Below are positions 1-6,544 of a stretch of DNA of 9,064 bases, one piece after another. The stretch is from an uncultured Clostridia bacterium (GTDB taxonomy: Bacteria > Bacillota > Clostridia > Oscillospirales > Oscillospiraceae): contig CALERM010000136.1 in assembly GCA_937907715.1 (NCBI GenBank), forward strand, positions 1 through 9,064. The letters are read 5' to 3'. Made by a program: the position numbers and the translations under genes. The notes below the pieces were generated by a model. That model did no database searches. It saw only the letters and a list, made by a program, of their open reading frames with translations, and was not told the origin of the DNA. Within the stretch, counting starts at the first letter, position 1. Every line of letters begins with the position of its first letter.

Positions 1-1244
1 ACAAGCGCCGCGGCGATCTCGGCATCACCTACGACATGGACGTCATGCGCCTGATTGACGCCTTCCGCTCCATCGGGCTTTATGTCGGCAGCGTCGTCAT
101 CACCCAGTACCGCGGGCAGCACGCGGCGGAGCTGTTCCAGCACAAGCTGGAAAACCTCGGCATCCGCGTCTACAAGCACTATCCCATCGCAGACTACCCT
201 TCGAACATTCCGCTGATCGTCTCCGACGAGGGCTACGGCAAAAACGACTACATCGAAACCTCGCGTCCGGTCGTCGTTGTGACCGCGCCGGGTCCCGGCT
301 CGGGCAAAATGGCAACGTGCCTGAGCCAGCTCTATCAGGAGCATCAGCGCGGCATCGACGCAGGCTACGCCAAATACGAGACCTTCCCGGTCTGGAACCT
401 GCCGCTCAAGCATCCGGTGAACCTCGCCTATGAGGCGGCGACAGCGGACCTTGCCGACGTCAACATGATTGACCCGTTCCATCTCGACGCCTACGGCGTG
501 ACGACGGTCAACTATAACCGCGACATTGAAATCTTCCCGGTGCTCGAGACCATGTTCCGCACGATCTACGGCGAGTGCCCCTATAAAAGCCCGACGGATA
601 TGGGCGTCAACATGATTGCCAGCGCCATTGTCGACGATGAAGCATGCCGCGAGGCGTCCTGCCAGGAGATCATCCGCCGCTATTTTGCAAGCGCCGTCGC
701 CGTGCGAAAGGGACTGGCGACGCCGTCGGAGCTTCACAAGCAGGAGATGCTGATGAACTCGCTGCATCTGGACGTGACGATGCGCAAAGCCGTTCCCGCC
801 GCGCGTGCAAAGGCAGAACAGACCGGAAATCCCGCTGTCGCCATCGAGCTGCCGGATGGCAGGGTCATCACCGGCAAGACCTCAGGGCTGATGGGTGCAA
901 GCTGCGCGGCACTTCTCAATTCTCTCAAAACGCTCGCCAACATCCGCGACAATGTAAATCTCATTTCCCCCATGGTCCTCGCGCCCATTCAGCATCTGAA
1001 GGTCGAGCATCTGGGCAATACGAACCCCCGGCTTCACACCGACGAGGTGCTGATTGCCCTTTCAATGTCCGCCGTCACGAATCCCACGGCGGAGCTTGCG
1101 ATGGAGGCGCTGTCAAGCCTGCGCGGCGGCGAGGTCCATTCGTCTGTCATCTTATCGGACGTCGACGTGAACGTCTTCAAAAAGCTCGGCATGAACGTCA
1201 CCTGCGAGCCGGTCTACCAGTCGCACGCATTATATCACAAATAA
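1..1244 (+). CDS. DUF1846 (UPF0371) family protein, 5' end outside window
   Basis: This is a protein of the DUF1846 family, whose biochemical role is not established to my knowledge. The frame is open from base 3 (reading KRRGDLGITYD before the first Met at 36), and that stretch belongs to the family, so the Met at 36 is internal and the true start lies upstream. About 413 residues are present; relatives are about 500, so roughly 85 N-terminal residues are missing. The family hallmark is the segment TAPGPGSGKMATCLSQLY near bases 283-330, which contains a P-loop-like GPGSGK and suggests nucleotide or phosphate binding. Other conserved-looking stretches are the NYNRDIEIFPVL region (about 513-545) and a GKTSGLMGASCA-like segment (about 874-909) in the C-terminal half. 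It ends with TAA 31 bases before the GH3 gene, with no terminator between, so the two are probably co-transcribed. Confidence 0.9.
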   Translation, partial: KRRGDLGITYDMDVMRLIDAFRSIGLYVGSVVITQYRGQHAAELFQHKLENLGIRVYKHYPIADYPSNIPLIVSDEGYGKNDYIETSRPVVVVTAPGPGSGKMATCLSQLYQEHQRGIDAGYAKYETFPVWNLPLKHPVNLAYEAATADLADVNMIDPFHLDAYGVTTVNYNRDIEIFPVLETMFRTIYGECPYKSPTDMGVNMIASAIVDDEACREASCQEIIRRYFASAVAVRKGLATPSELHKQEMLMNSLHLDVTMRKAVPAARAKAEQTGNPAVAIELPDGRVITGKTSGLMGASCAALLNSLKTLANIRDNVNLISPMVLAPIQHLKVEHLGNTNPRLHTDEVLIALSMSAVTNPTAELAMEALSSLRGGEVHSSVILSDVDVNVFKKLGMNVTCEPVYQSHALYHK

Positions 1245-1275
1245 GCAATTTTCCAAATTAAAGAAAGGAGCCGCC

Positions 1276-2628
1276 ATGAGGCGCAGAAAGAATCCTGTTT
1301 TAACGCTTTTGATCGTGCTGTTCTGCCTGGCGCTGCTGGCGCTTGCCGGGTATATGCTCGTGCAGGTGCTGCCGCAGAAGGCGCCGCAGGAGGTCACGAC
1401 GATTGAAACCAATTCCGTCTTTGAATCCGACGGGCAGACCGTCGAGCCGGACCGGGAACAGGCGTATGAGGGCGAGCTTCCGTCCGGCGCCGAACCGGCG
1501 TCCGAGCCGGAACCAGACACATCCTCCGATCCGGACGCACCGGAAGAAGCTTCTTCCGAAAATACTCTCATCTCCGCAGATGCGGACAAACGCGCGCGGG
1601 AGGTGTTGTCCTCCATGACGGAAGATGAGAAGATCTGGCAGCTGTTTTACGTGACGCCGGAGCTTCTGACGGGCGTGGAAACTGCCACGCGCGCGGGCGA
1701 CTCGACGAAAGCGGCGCTCGAGGCAATGCCCGTCGGCGGCATCATTTACTTTGCAAAGAATCTCGAAGACCGTGCGCAGACCGTCGAGATGCTCGACAAT
1801 ACGAAGTCCTACGCCAAAATTCCCCTCTTCCTCGGCACCGACGAAGAGGGCGGCACAGTCAGCCGCGTGGGCGCAAACGCTGCCATGGGCGCGGTGAAGT
1901 CACCGTCTTTGCAGTCGCTCGGCGAGCAGGCAGACCCTGCCGCTGTCTATCAGGCTGGACAGGACATTGCCGGCAGTCTGCATGCCATCGGCTTTAACAT
2001 GGACTTTGCGCCGGTCGCCGACGTGTCCGCAGGCGCTTCGTCGGTCATCGGCTCGCGCTCGTTCGGAACCGATGCGCAGCTTTGCGCGTCGCTCGTCGGT
2101 GTCATGACCGGCAGCATCCGGGCAGGAGAAATCATTCCCTGCCTCAAGCACTTCCCTGGCTACGGCAGCGCCGTCACCGACGACCACTACGGAACGTCCA
2201 TTCTGGAAAAGACGGAGGAGGAGCTGGAAAGCTGCGATTTTCTGCCCTTCGCCGCCGGCATTGAGGCGGGTGCGCCGTTTGTGATGGTGAGTCATCTGAG
2301 CGTGCCGGAGGTGGTAGGCGACGAGACGCCGAGCGATCTGTCCTCCAAAATTGTTTCGGATCTTCTGCGGAACAAATTGGGCTTCACCGGCGTCATAATT
2401 ACAGATTCCCACCAGATGGCTTCCATTACCGACCACTACACCCCCGGTGAGGCGGCGGTGAAGGCATTGCAGGCGGGCGTCGATATGATTCTCATGCCGC
2501 AGGATCTGCAAGCTGCGTTCGATGGCGTCAAAGCCGCGCTGAATGACGGAACGCTCACTCAATCGCGCATCGACGAGAGCGTGCTTCGGATTTTGCAGGT
2601 CAAGGCGGAATACAACATTTTGCGGTAG
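1276..2628 (+). CDS. Membrane-anchored glycoside hydrolase family 3 (NagZ-like beta-N-acetylhexosaminidase)
   Basis: This is a 450-residue GH3 N-terminal-domain enzyme, probably acting outside the membrane on GlcNAc-containing glycans such as cell-wall fragments; the substrate is inferred. Residues 8-31 form one hydrophobic segment after RRRK, a signal anchor without a lipobox. Residues 35-100 are a Pro/Glu/Asp/Ser-rich linker, and the catalytic barrel fills about 105-450. Family motifs are visible: GTDEEGG, the KHFPGYG loop (291-297), the D302-x-H304 dyad that acts as acid/base in NagZ-type GH3 enzymes, and the nucleophile D377 in ITDSHQM. No GH3 C-terminal domain follows, as in short NagZ proteins. 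The start is supported by AAAGGAG at 1264-1270, 5 bases before ATG. It sits between the DUF1846 and pspC genes on the same strand, likely one operon. Confident for GH3, less so for exact substrate. Confidence 0.92.
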   Translation: MRRRKNPVLTLLIVLFCLALLALAGYMLVQVLPQKAPQEVTTIETNSVFESDGQTVEPDREQAYEGELPSGAEPASEPEPDTSSDPDAPEEASSENTLISADADKRAREVLSSMTEDEKIWQLFYVTPELLTGVETATRAGDSTKAALEAMPVGGIIYFAKNLEDRAQTVEMLDNTKSYAKIPLFLGTDEEGGTVSRVGANAAMGAVKSPSLQSLGEQADPAAVYQAGQDIAGSLHAIGFNMDFAPVADVSAGASSVIGSRSFGTDAQLCASLVGVMTGSIRAGEIIPCLKHFPGYGSAVTDDHYGTSILEKTEEELESCDFLPFAAGIEAGAPFVMVSHLSVPEVVGDETPSDLSSKIVSDLLRNKLGFTGVIITDSHQMASITDHYTPGEAAVKALQAGVDMILMPQDLQAAFDGVKAALNDGTLTQSRIDESVLRILQVKAEYNILR

Positions 2629-2644
2629 CCGCGCGTATTCGCGG
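2629..2644 (+). other. Short hairpin between GH3 and pspC genes
   Basis: CCGCG (2629-2633) and CGCGG (2640-2644) form a 5-bp stem with a 6-base loop directly after the GH3 stop codon. A competing stem, GCGG (2622-2625) with CCGC (2629-2632), would put the TAG stop in its loop. No T-run follows, so this is not a terminator. It could modestly affect stability or coupling to pspC, but this is speculative. Confidence 0.4.
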
Positions 2645-2660
2645 CAGAAAGGAAGCTTCC

Positions 2661-2855
2661 ATGGAACCCAAAAGACTTTGCCGTGCATCGGTCGATAAGA
2701 AAATCTGCGGCGTGTGCGGCGGCATCGCCCACTATTTTGACGTCGACTCCAACCTCATCCGCCTGATTACGGCGGCGCTTGTCCTCGCGGGCGGTCTGAG
2801 CATTTGGCTCTATATCATCGCCGCCATCATCCTGCCCGAGACGGACGCATTCTAA
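2661..2855 (+). CDS. Small PspC-domain membrane protein
   Basis: This 64-residue protein is almost entirely one PspC domain, the module named after phage shock protein C and common as a short stand-alone protein in Firmicutes. Such proteins sit in the membrane and are linked to envelope stress sensing; the role here is inferred from family only. Typical features are the N-terminal basic start with RLCRASVDKKICGVCGG, the DVDSNLIRLI stretch before the membrane, and one hydrophobic segment at about residues 37-59 ending in LPE. The ribosome site AAAGGAAG (2648-2655) lies 5 bases before ATG. It follows the GH3 gene by 32 bases and is followed by a strong terminator, so it is probably the last gene of the DUF1846-GH3-pspC unit. 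No separate promoter is evident. Confidence 0.9.
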   Translation: MEPKRLCRASVDKKICGVCGGIAHYFDVDSNLIRLITAALVLAGGLSIWLYIIAAIILPETDAF

Positions 2856-2863
2856 AACGCTTC

Positions 2864-2900
2864 AAAAAAATCCGGAACGTACAACGTTCCGGATTTTTTT
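2864..2900. terminator. Perfect bidirectional intrinsic terminator
   Basis: Two perfectly complementary 17-base arms (2864-2880 and 2884-2900) flank a 3-base ACA loop. The core is TCCGGAACGT / ACGTTCCGGA and the ends are seven A and seven T. Read on either strand this gives a GC-rich stem followed by a T-run. It lies 8 bases after the pspC stop on plus and downstream of the pyrophosphatase gene on minus, so it can end both convergent transcripts. Confidence 0.93.
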
Positions 2901-2932
2901 CTTCGTCGAGCGCGCAGTCGGGGTGCATCTTT

Positions 2933-2963
2933 TTGATCGAAAAAACAACGTTTTTTCGATCAA
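2933..2963. repeat. 14-bp perfect inverted repeat past the pyrophosphatase stop
   Basis: The arms TTGATCGAAAAAAC (2933-2946) and GTTTTTTCGATCAA (2950-2963) are perfectly complementary with a 3-base loop. It begins 3 bases after the minus-strand stop codon (2967-2969). The A6/T6 tracts lie inside the stem rather than after it, so it is not a standard intrinsic terminator. It may be a 3' stabilising hairpin, an upstream partner of the terminator at 2864-2900, or a palindromic binding site. Confidence 0.75.
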
Positions 2964-2966
2964 GTT

Positions 2967-4580
2967 TTAGCCCCAAAGTGCCGAGAGCATCGGAATGATC
3001 TGCTTTTTTCTGGACACCACGCCGGGCAGGAAGCAGGTGTGATCCTTAAGCGGCGTATTGAACGCATGCGAGAAAATCTCCTCGTCGCCGAGATACAAAA
3101 TCTGTGTACCCTCCAGCAGCACGTCTGTGAGCATCAGAATCATCAGCGTGTAGCCGCGATCGATCATCGTCTTTTTCATCAGCGCCAGGAACTCGTCCTT
3201 GCGCTCCATCATACGCTTGGAGTCGATGCAGGTGATCTGGCTGACGCCGAAGTCGTGGTCGGCAATGTGGAAATCCTTGAAATCGCCGAACAGCAGAGAC
3301 TCCGTCGGCTTGTTGTCCATCGACGCCGAGAAGATCGCCTGTCCCAGCTCGTCGAGCGAGATGTTCGCGATGCGCGCCATGCGCTCTGCCATGCGGTGGT
3401 CGCGCTGGGTGGACGTCGGAGACTTGAACATGACCGTATCTGCCACGATTGCCGCCGCAATCAGACCCGCCAACCGGTCAGACGGGAGAAGTCCCCGCTC
3501 CTGATACATGGAGGCAATGATCGTCGCCGTCGAGCCGACCGGCTCGTTTCTAAAATAGATGGGCGCGCCTGTCTGGATATCGGCCAGGCGGTGGTGGTCG
3601 ATGATCTCCAGAATGTCCGCCTGCTCCAGTCCCGGCACCGACTGGGACATCTCGTTGTGATCGACCAGCACCACGCGCTTGCGGCGCGGCTTCAGGAGGT
3701 GATATCTCGAGATCGTGCCGACGACCTTGTCGTTTTCGTCGAGAATCGGATAGCTTCTGTGGCGGCTTTCCAGCATGACGTCCTTTACGTCGTCGACAAA
3801 GTCCGTCAGATGGAACGCATCGAGCTCCTCCGTGCGGCAGATACGCCCGGCTTCAATCGCGTGATAGATCATGCGCGCCGCCTTGAACGCATCAAACGGC
3901 GTTGCAATGATGCACGTGGTTGTCTGCATCGCGCGAAGCTCCGCCGGAAGCTCCGCCTGACACACAATCAGGCAATTTACATTCATTTCCATCGCGCGCC
4001 GCGCCATTGCCGCCTGGTCGCCGCAGATAACGATGGAATCCTTGCCGGAAAACAGCAGATTTTCGTTCTGCTGCGGCAGCGCAATCGACACCTCGCCACT
4101 CAAACGGTCGACCAGATACCCCGCCTCGTTGATGATCTTGCCGTCGAGCACATTGAGCAGGTTGAAAATCGGCAGATTCTCGGCGTAGGTGTTTGCAATC
4201 GTCTGCATGTCATATTCCGCAATTTCCGAAGGCGAGAGCATGCCGTAGAGCGTGCCGTCGTCATTCGTGACCGGAATGGCAGGAATGCTGCGGTCGGACT
4301 GCAGCGCCTTCCATGCCCTGCTGATCGTCACCGCGCGCGAAAGAGCGGGCGGCGTATCATAGTCCAGATCCTGCACCTGCGTGCGCATGGTCTGGATGCG
4401 CACCGGCGGCGCAAAGCCGAAGCGGTCCAGCACCAGCTTCGTTTCGTCGGAGATATGCCCGAGCCGCGCCGCAACATATTCGCGGTTTCCGAGCGCGTTC
4501 TGCAGCGCCGCGTATGCCATCGCCGAGACGATGGAGTCGGTGTCGGGGTTTCTGTGACCGGTGACATAGATGGGGTCCAT
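2967..4580 (-). CDS. ppaC: CBS-domain manganese-dependent inorganic pyrophosphatase (family II)
   Basis: This cytoplasmic enzyme hydrolyses pyrophosphate to two phosphates, pulling biosynthetic reactions forward. At 537 residues it is the long, regulated form; simple family II enzymes are about 310. The DHH domain is split: residues 1-70 carry GHRNPDTDS, with likely metal ligands H9, D13 and D15, and the rest resumes after 300 with D307 (VDHN), DHH 328-330 and D381. Between them lie a CBS domain (about 72-130), a DRTGG-like domain (about 175-245, with ICGDQ where GDR is more usual) and a second CBS domain (about 247-300). The DHHA2 part ends with the signature SRKKQ (523-527). In studied relatives the CBS pair binds adenine nucleotides, with AMP/ADP inhibiting and ATP or diadenosine polyphosphates activating. 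The ribosome site AAGGAGG lies inside the end of the upstream gene, 3 bases of gap apart, indicating coupled translation. Confidence 0.97.
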   Translation of the reverse strand: MDPIYVTGHRNPDTDSIVSAMAYAALQNALGNREYVAARLGHISDETKLVLDRFGFAPPVRIQTMRTQVQDLDYDTPPALSRAVTISRAWKALQSDRSIPAIPVTNDDGTLYGMLSPSEIAEYDMQTIANTYAENLPIFNLLNVLDGKIINEAGYLVDRLSGEVSIALPQQNENLLFSGKDSIVICGDQAAMARRAMEMNVNCLIVCQAELPAELRAMQTTTCIIATPFDAFKAARMIYHAIEAGRICRTEELDAFHLTDFVDDVKDVMLESRHRSYPILDENDKVVGTISRYHLLKPRRKRVVLVDHNEMSQSVPGLEQADILEIIDHHRLADIQTGAPIYFRNEPVGSTATIIASMYQERGLLPSDRLAGLIAAAIVADTVMFKSPTSTQRDHRMAERMARIANISLDELGQAIFSASMDNKPTESLLFGDFKDFHIADHDFGVSQITCIDSKRMMERKDEFLALMKKTMIDRGYTLMILMLTDVLLEGTQILYLGDEEIFSHAFNTPLKDHTCFLPGVVSRKKQIIPMLSALWG

Positions 4581-4583
4581 GCG

Positions 4584-5363
4584 TTATTCCTCCTTCTGTG
4601 GAAACTCCGGAAACGCCACGCCGTTCATTCTCAGGATGAACCGCACGGGATAATAACGGTCGAGATAGTTCTGCGTATACCATTCGTAGGTCGCGTCGGG
4701 AAGATGCACCAGCTCCGGCGCCTGGGTTCTGAACAGCTTGAAGGTCGTCTCATCGCCGGAAAGAAGCGCCGCGGCAAGCTCCCGCTGCCCCTCCTGCATG
4801 AGCCGGTTCAGACAGCCGTCCATAATTGCCGCGCACGCCCGCTCGTCGGGACCGGCGAAGGCTTCCTTGCTGCCGAGCCAGAGCAGAAACTCGTCCATAT
4901 CCAGAAGCGTCCGCGCCGCTGCATGGGAAAGCGTCTGAAATTCATCCTTCGCACCGCGCTTTAAAATGTCAATCAGATAGGAAAGCAGGCTGTCCTCCAG
5001 ACACACGCTGTCTAAGAACACCTCATAGATGTCGCGGATTTCGGTTTTGACCGGCTCAGGCTGTGCTTCTTCCTCTGCCGGCGTTTCCTGCGCAGGCGGC
5101 GCTTCGCCCGCATCCATCTGCGTCAGCGCGCAGAGCATCTGCGAGGCGTCAAAGCTTTCCAGCTCCTGCGCGGAAATTTCTTCCCCATCCTGCGCGGCGC
5201 AGCGCCGCACAAACTCCGGAATGCCGAGTCCGGCAATCTGCTGCTGCAGCTCAATTGCCTTTTCCATGTCGCCTGTTTTCGTGAGCGAAAAGCCCTCGGG
5301 CGGCGTCCGCGAACCTTCGCAGATCTGGGATAAGTAGTTCAGGTAACGCTCTAACAGTGTCAT
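4584..5363 (-). CDS. Uncharacterised 259-residue protein coupled to ppaC
   Basis: I do not recognise this family. The start is the ATG at 5363-5361, giving MTLLERYLNYL, because AGGAGG (complement of 5369-5374) sits 5 bases upstream and a strong promoter lies just beyond; an in-frame ATG further upstream overlaps the ribosome site itself. No signal peptide or membrane helix is seen, so it is probably cytoplasmic. Residues 1-85 look helical, 86-107 are a Pro/Glu/Ala-rich acidic linker, and 108-259 form a second, mostly helical part with an acidic helix around DIYEVFLDSVCLEDSLLSYL and an aromatic C-terminal end near TYEWYTQNYLDRYYPVRF. Five cysteines are scattered with no CxxC pair. It is the first gene of a two-gene operon with ppaC (3-base gap), which hints at a functional link, but that is only inference from position. 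Confidence 0.85.
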   Translation of the reverse strand: MTLLERYLNYLSQICEGSRTPPEGFSLTKTGDMEKAIELQQQIAGLGIPEFVRRCAAQDGEEISAQELESFDASQMLCALTQMDAGEAPPAQETPAEEEAQPEPVKTEIRDIYEVFLDSVCLEDSLLSYLIDILKRGAKDEFQTLSHAAARTLLDMDEFLLWLGSKEAFAGPDERACAAIMDGCLNRLMQEGQRELAAALLSGDETTFKLFRTQAPELVHLPDATYEWYTQNYLDRYYPVRFILRMNGVAFPEFPQKEE

Positions 5364-5394
5364 ACATGCCTCCTGCATGGTTTTCTCTGCCGCT

Positions 5395-5423
5395 AGTCTA
5401 TCATGCCGGTGCGGGATTGTCAA
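5395..5423 (-). promoter_or_regulatory. Strong sigma-A-type promoter for the unknown gene-ppaC operon
   Basis: On the minus strand, TTGACA (complement of 5418-5423) is a perfect -35 box and TAGACT (complement of 5395-5400) a good -10 box, with exactly 17 bases between. It lies about 30 bases before the ATG at 5363, which fits a short leader carrying the AGGAGG site. Confidence 0.88.
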
Positions 5424-5455
5424 AGAAAAACCACCATTTTTCAAACAAAAGCATC

Positions 5456-5475
5456 CTGTTTTCGCAAGCGAACAG
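5456..5475 (-). other. Imperfect hairpin downstream of small membrane protein gene
   Basis: On the minus strand CTGTTCGC pairs with GCG..AACAG, with two unpaired A in the second arm and a 2-base centre. It lies about 36 bases past the small gene's stop and is followed by a loosely T-rich stretch (GCTTTTGTTTG). It may be a weak terminator separating that gene from the next operon, but it is far from the standard form. Confidence 0.35.
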
Positions 5476-5511
5476 CTTTCCAACCTGCAAAACAGAACGT
5501 TTTTGTGGGAT

Positions 5512-5706
5512 TTATTTGTTCTCGTCCTCCGGCGTATCTTCCTCTGCCGTCTCCTCCTGATTCCAGAACGTCATGCCGAGTCCCCAAAGCCCGATCACAC
5601 CGCCGATCAGACTGAGTACATTTCCAAACCCCGTTCCGATGACAGCCACGATGAGCCCGAAAATCAGGACCGCAATACCGCACAGCTGCTTCTGCAAACT
5701 CTTCAT
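5512..5706 (-). CDS. Small two-helix membrane protein with acidic tail
   Basis: This 64-residue protein is not one I recognise. The start is the ATG at 5706-5704 (MKSLQKQLCGI), chosen because AGGAGG lies 8 bases upstream and a promoter lies immediately before it; the frame stays open further upstream but that part overlaps the promoter and has no membrane-protein character. Residues 8-26 and 28-48 are hydrophobic, Gly-rich helices forming a tight hairpin, preceded by a basic N-terminus (two Lys by residue 6), and residues 51-64 are strongly acidic (EETAEEDTPEDE). The protein is probably in the cytoplasmic membrane with both ends on the inside. It is transcribed divergently from the HD-hydrolase gene. 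No function is proposed. Confidence 0.8.
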   Translation of the reverse strand: MKSLQKQLCGIAVLIFGLIVAVIGTGFGNVLSLIGGVIGLWGLGMTFWNQEETAEEDTPEDENK

Positions 5707-5736
5707 ATTGCCCGCCTCCTTTTTCTGTGTGTTCCC

Positions 5737-5765
5737 AGTATCCGCCATCGCATCCGAAAAGTCAA
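5737..5765 (-). promoter_or_regulatory. Promoter for the small membrane protein gene
   Basis: On the minus strand TTGACT (complement of 5760-5765) and GATACT (complement of 5737-5742) are separated by exactly 17 bases, matching the sigma-A pattern. It lies about 30 bases before the ATG at 5706. Confidence 0.82.
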
Positions 5766-5788
5766 GCCGCGCAGCATGGAAATTTTTC

Positions 5789-5816
5789 TTGACAGGCGCG
5801 AAAAAATGCGTAAGAT
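5789..5816 (+). promoter_or_regulatory. Promoter for the HD-domain hydrolase gene
   Basis: TTGACA (5789-5794) and TAAGAT (5811-5816) are 16 bases apart, 29 bases before the ATG at 5846. The -35 box is back to back with that of the divergent promoter on minus, with 23 bases between them, so one regulator bound between the two could influence both. Confidence 0.8.
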
Positions 5817-5845
5817 GAAAGAAAAACCTGAAAGGCGGGATTTCT

Positions 5846-6418
5846 ATGGAACGGGCAAAGGCATGGGAGCTGCTGCGCGCGTATAACAAGGACCATTTTC
5901 ACCTGCAGCACGCGCTGACGGTCGAGGCGGTCATGCGCTGGTTCGCAAACGATCTGGGCTACGGCGCGGAGGCAGACTACTGGGGCGTCGTGGGTCTGCT
6001 CCATGACATCGATTTTGAGCTGTATCCCGAGCAGCACTGCGTCAAATGTGTGGAGCTTCTGCAAAACGGCGGCGTACCGGAGGATATGATTCACGCGATT
6101 GTTTCCCACGGCTACGGCATCTGCGTCGACACTGCGCCCGAGCGCGAGATGGAGAAGGTTCTGTTCGCGTGCGACGAGCTGACGGGACTTATCTGGGCAG
6201 CGGCTCTGATGCGTCCGAGCAAGAGCACGAAGGACATGGAGCTCAAGTCCCTCAAGAAAAAATACAAGGATAAGAAGTTTGCCGCCGGCTGTTCGCGCGA
6301 TGTGATTGCAAGAGGCGCCGAGCAGCTCGGCTGGGAGCTGGACACGCTCCTGTCCAAAACCCTGCAGGCGATGGCGGAAACGGAAGACACCGTTCTTGCC
6401 GAGGTTGCCGCGCTGTAA
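5846..6418 (+). CDS. HD-superfamily hydrolase (COG2316-like)
   Basis: This is a 190-residue cytoplasmic protein of the HD phosphohydrolase superfamily, resembling the COG2316 group of predicted hydrolases. Metal ligands expected for an HD fold are visible in order: H22 (HLQHALTVE), H53-D54 (GLLHDIDFE), a histidine from H83/H88 (HAIVSHGYG) and D110 (FACDELTGL). HD enzymes usually cleave phosphate esters, often of nucleotides, but the substrate of this group is not known to me. The C-terminal part (about 120-190) has a Lys-rich helix (KSLKKKYKDKK) and a helical end. The start follows a weak ribosome site (AAAGG at about 5832-5836) and a good promoter; it appears to be transcribed alone and is followed by a hairpin. 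It is divergent from a small membrane protein gene. Confidence 0.9.
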   Translation: MERAKAWELLRAYNKDHFHLQHALTVEAVMRWFANDLGYGAEADYWGVVGLLHDIDFELYPEQHCVKCVELLQNGGVPEDMIHAIVSHGYGICVDTAPEREMEKVLFACDELTGLIWAAALMRPSKSTKDMELKSLKKKYKDKKFAAGCSRDVIARGAEQLGWELDTLLSKTLQAMAETEDTVLAEVAAL

Positions 6419-6439
6419 AACAAGCACACAAATTTCTGA

Positions 6440-6475
6440 AAGCCGGACGTGCCGCAAATGCAGTGCGTCCGGCTT
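6440..6475 (+). terminator. Stem-loop after the HD hydrolase gene, weak terminator
   Basis: AAGCCGGACG (6440-6449) and CGTCCGGCTT (6466-6475) form a perfect 10-bp GC-rich stem with a 16-base loop that can be shortened by further G-T pairs. It lies 22 bases after the stop at 6418. There is no true T-run after it on plus (GTAAGTTCTG follows), so termination is uncertain. The next promoter's -35 box overlaps its 3' end. Confidence 0.55.
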
Positions 6476-6502
6476 GTAAGTTCTGTCGATTTCCGGTAAA
6501 AT
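6474..6502 (+). promoter_or_regulatory. Likely promoter for the MBL protein gene
   Basis: TTGTAA (6474-6479) and TAAAAT (6497-6502) are 17 bases apart, a moderate -35 and a good -10 box, about 42 bases before the ATG. The -35 box starts within the last bases of the preceding hairpin. Confidence 0.6.
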
Positions 6503-6512
6503 AAAAGAAAAA

Positions 6513-6528
6513 CCGGGTCTCTGCCCGG
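6513..6528 (+). other. Small leader hairpin before the MBL gene ribosome site
   Basis: CCGGG (6513-6517) and CCCGG (6524-6528) form a 5-bp stem with a 6-base loop in the presumed leader. It ends 4 bases before the GGAGG ribosome site (6533-6537), which is itself 7 bases from the ATG. It does not hide the ribosome site and may have no role. Confidence 0.35.
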
Positions 6529-6544
6529 ATTCGGAGGTTCTGTC

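Noticed and set aside
2631..2634. GCGC-rich short repeats as possible CRISPR or REP units
   Set aside because: No regularly spaced direct repeats are present anywhere in the window; the hairpins seen are single and sit at gene ends.
1900..2688. A 262-codon open frame on minus
   Set aside because: It is antisense to the GH3 gene, which has intact catalytic motifs; the product has no protein-like domain pattern.
3039..4964. A 641-codon open frame on plus running through the pyrophosphatase and into its neighbour
   Set aside because: It lies opposite a certain family II pyrophosphatase gene, its product is rich in Arg/His/Val with no recognisable domain, and it has no good ribosome site. It arises from the G/C-biased third positions of the real genes.
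5364..5483. N-terminal extension of the unknown ppaC-linked protein to an upstream ATG
   Set aside because: The extension would cover the TTGACA/TAGACT promoter and the AGGAGG site, which point to the start at 5363.
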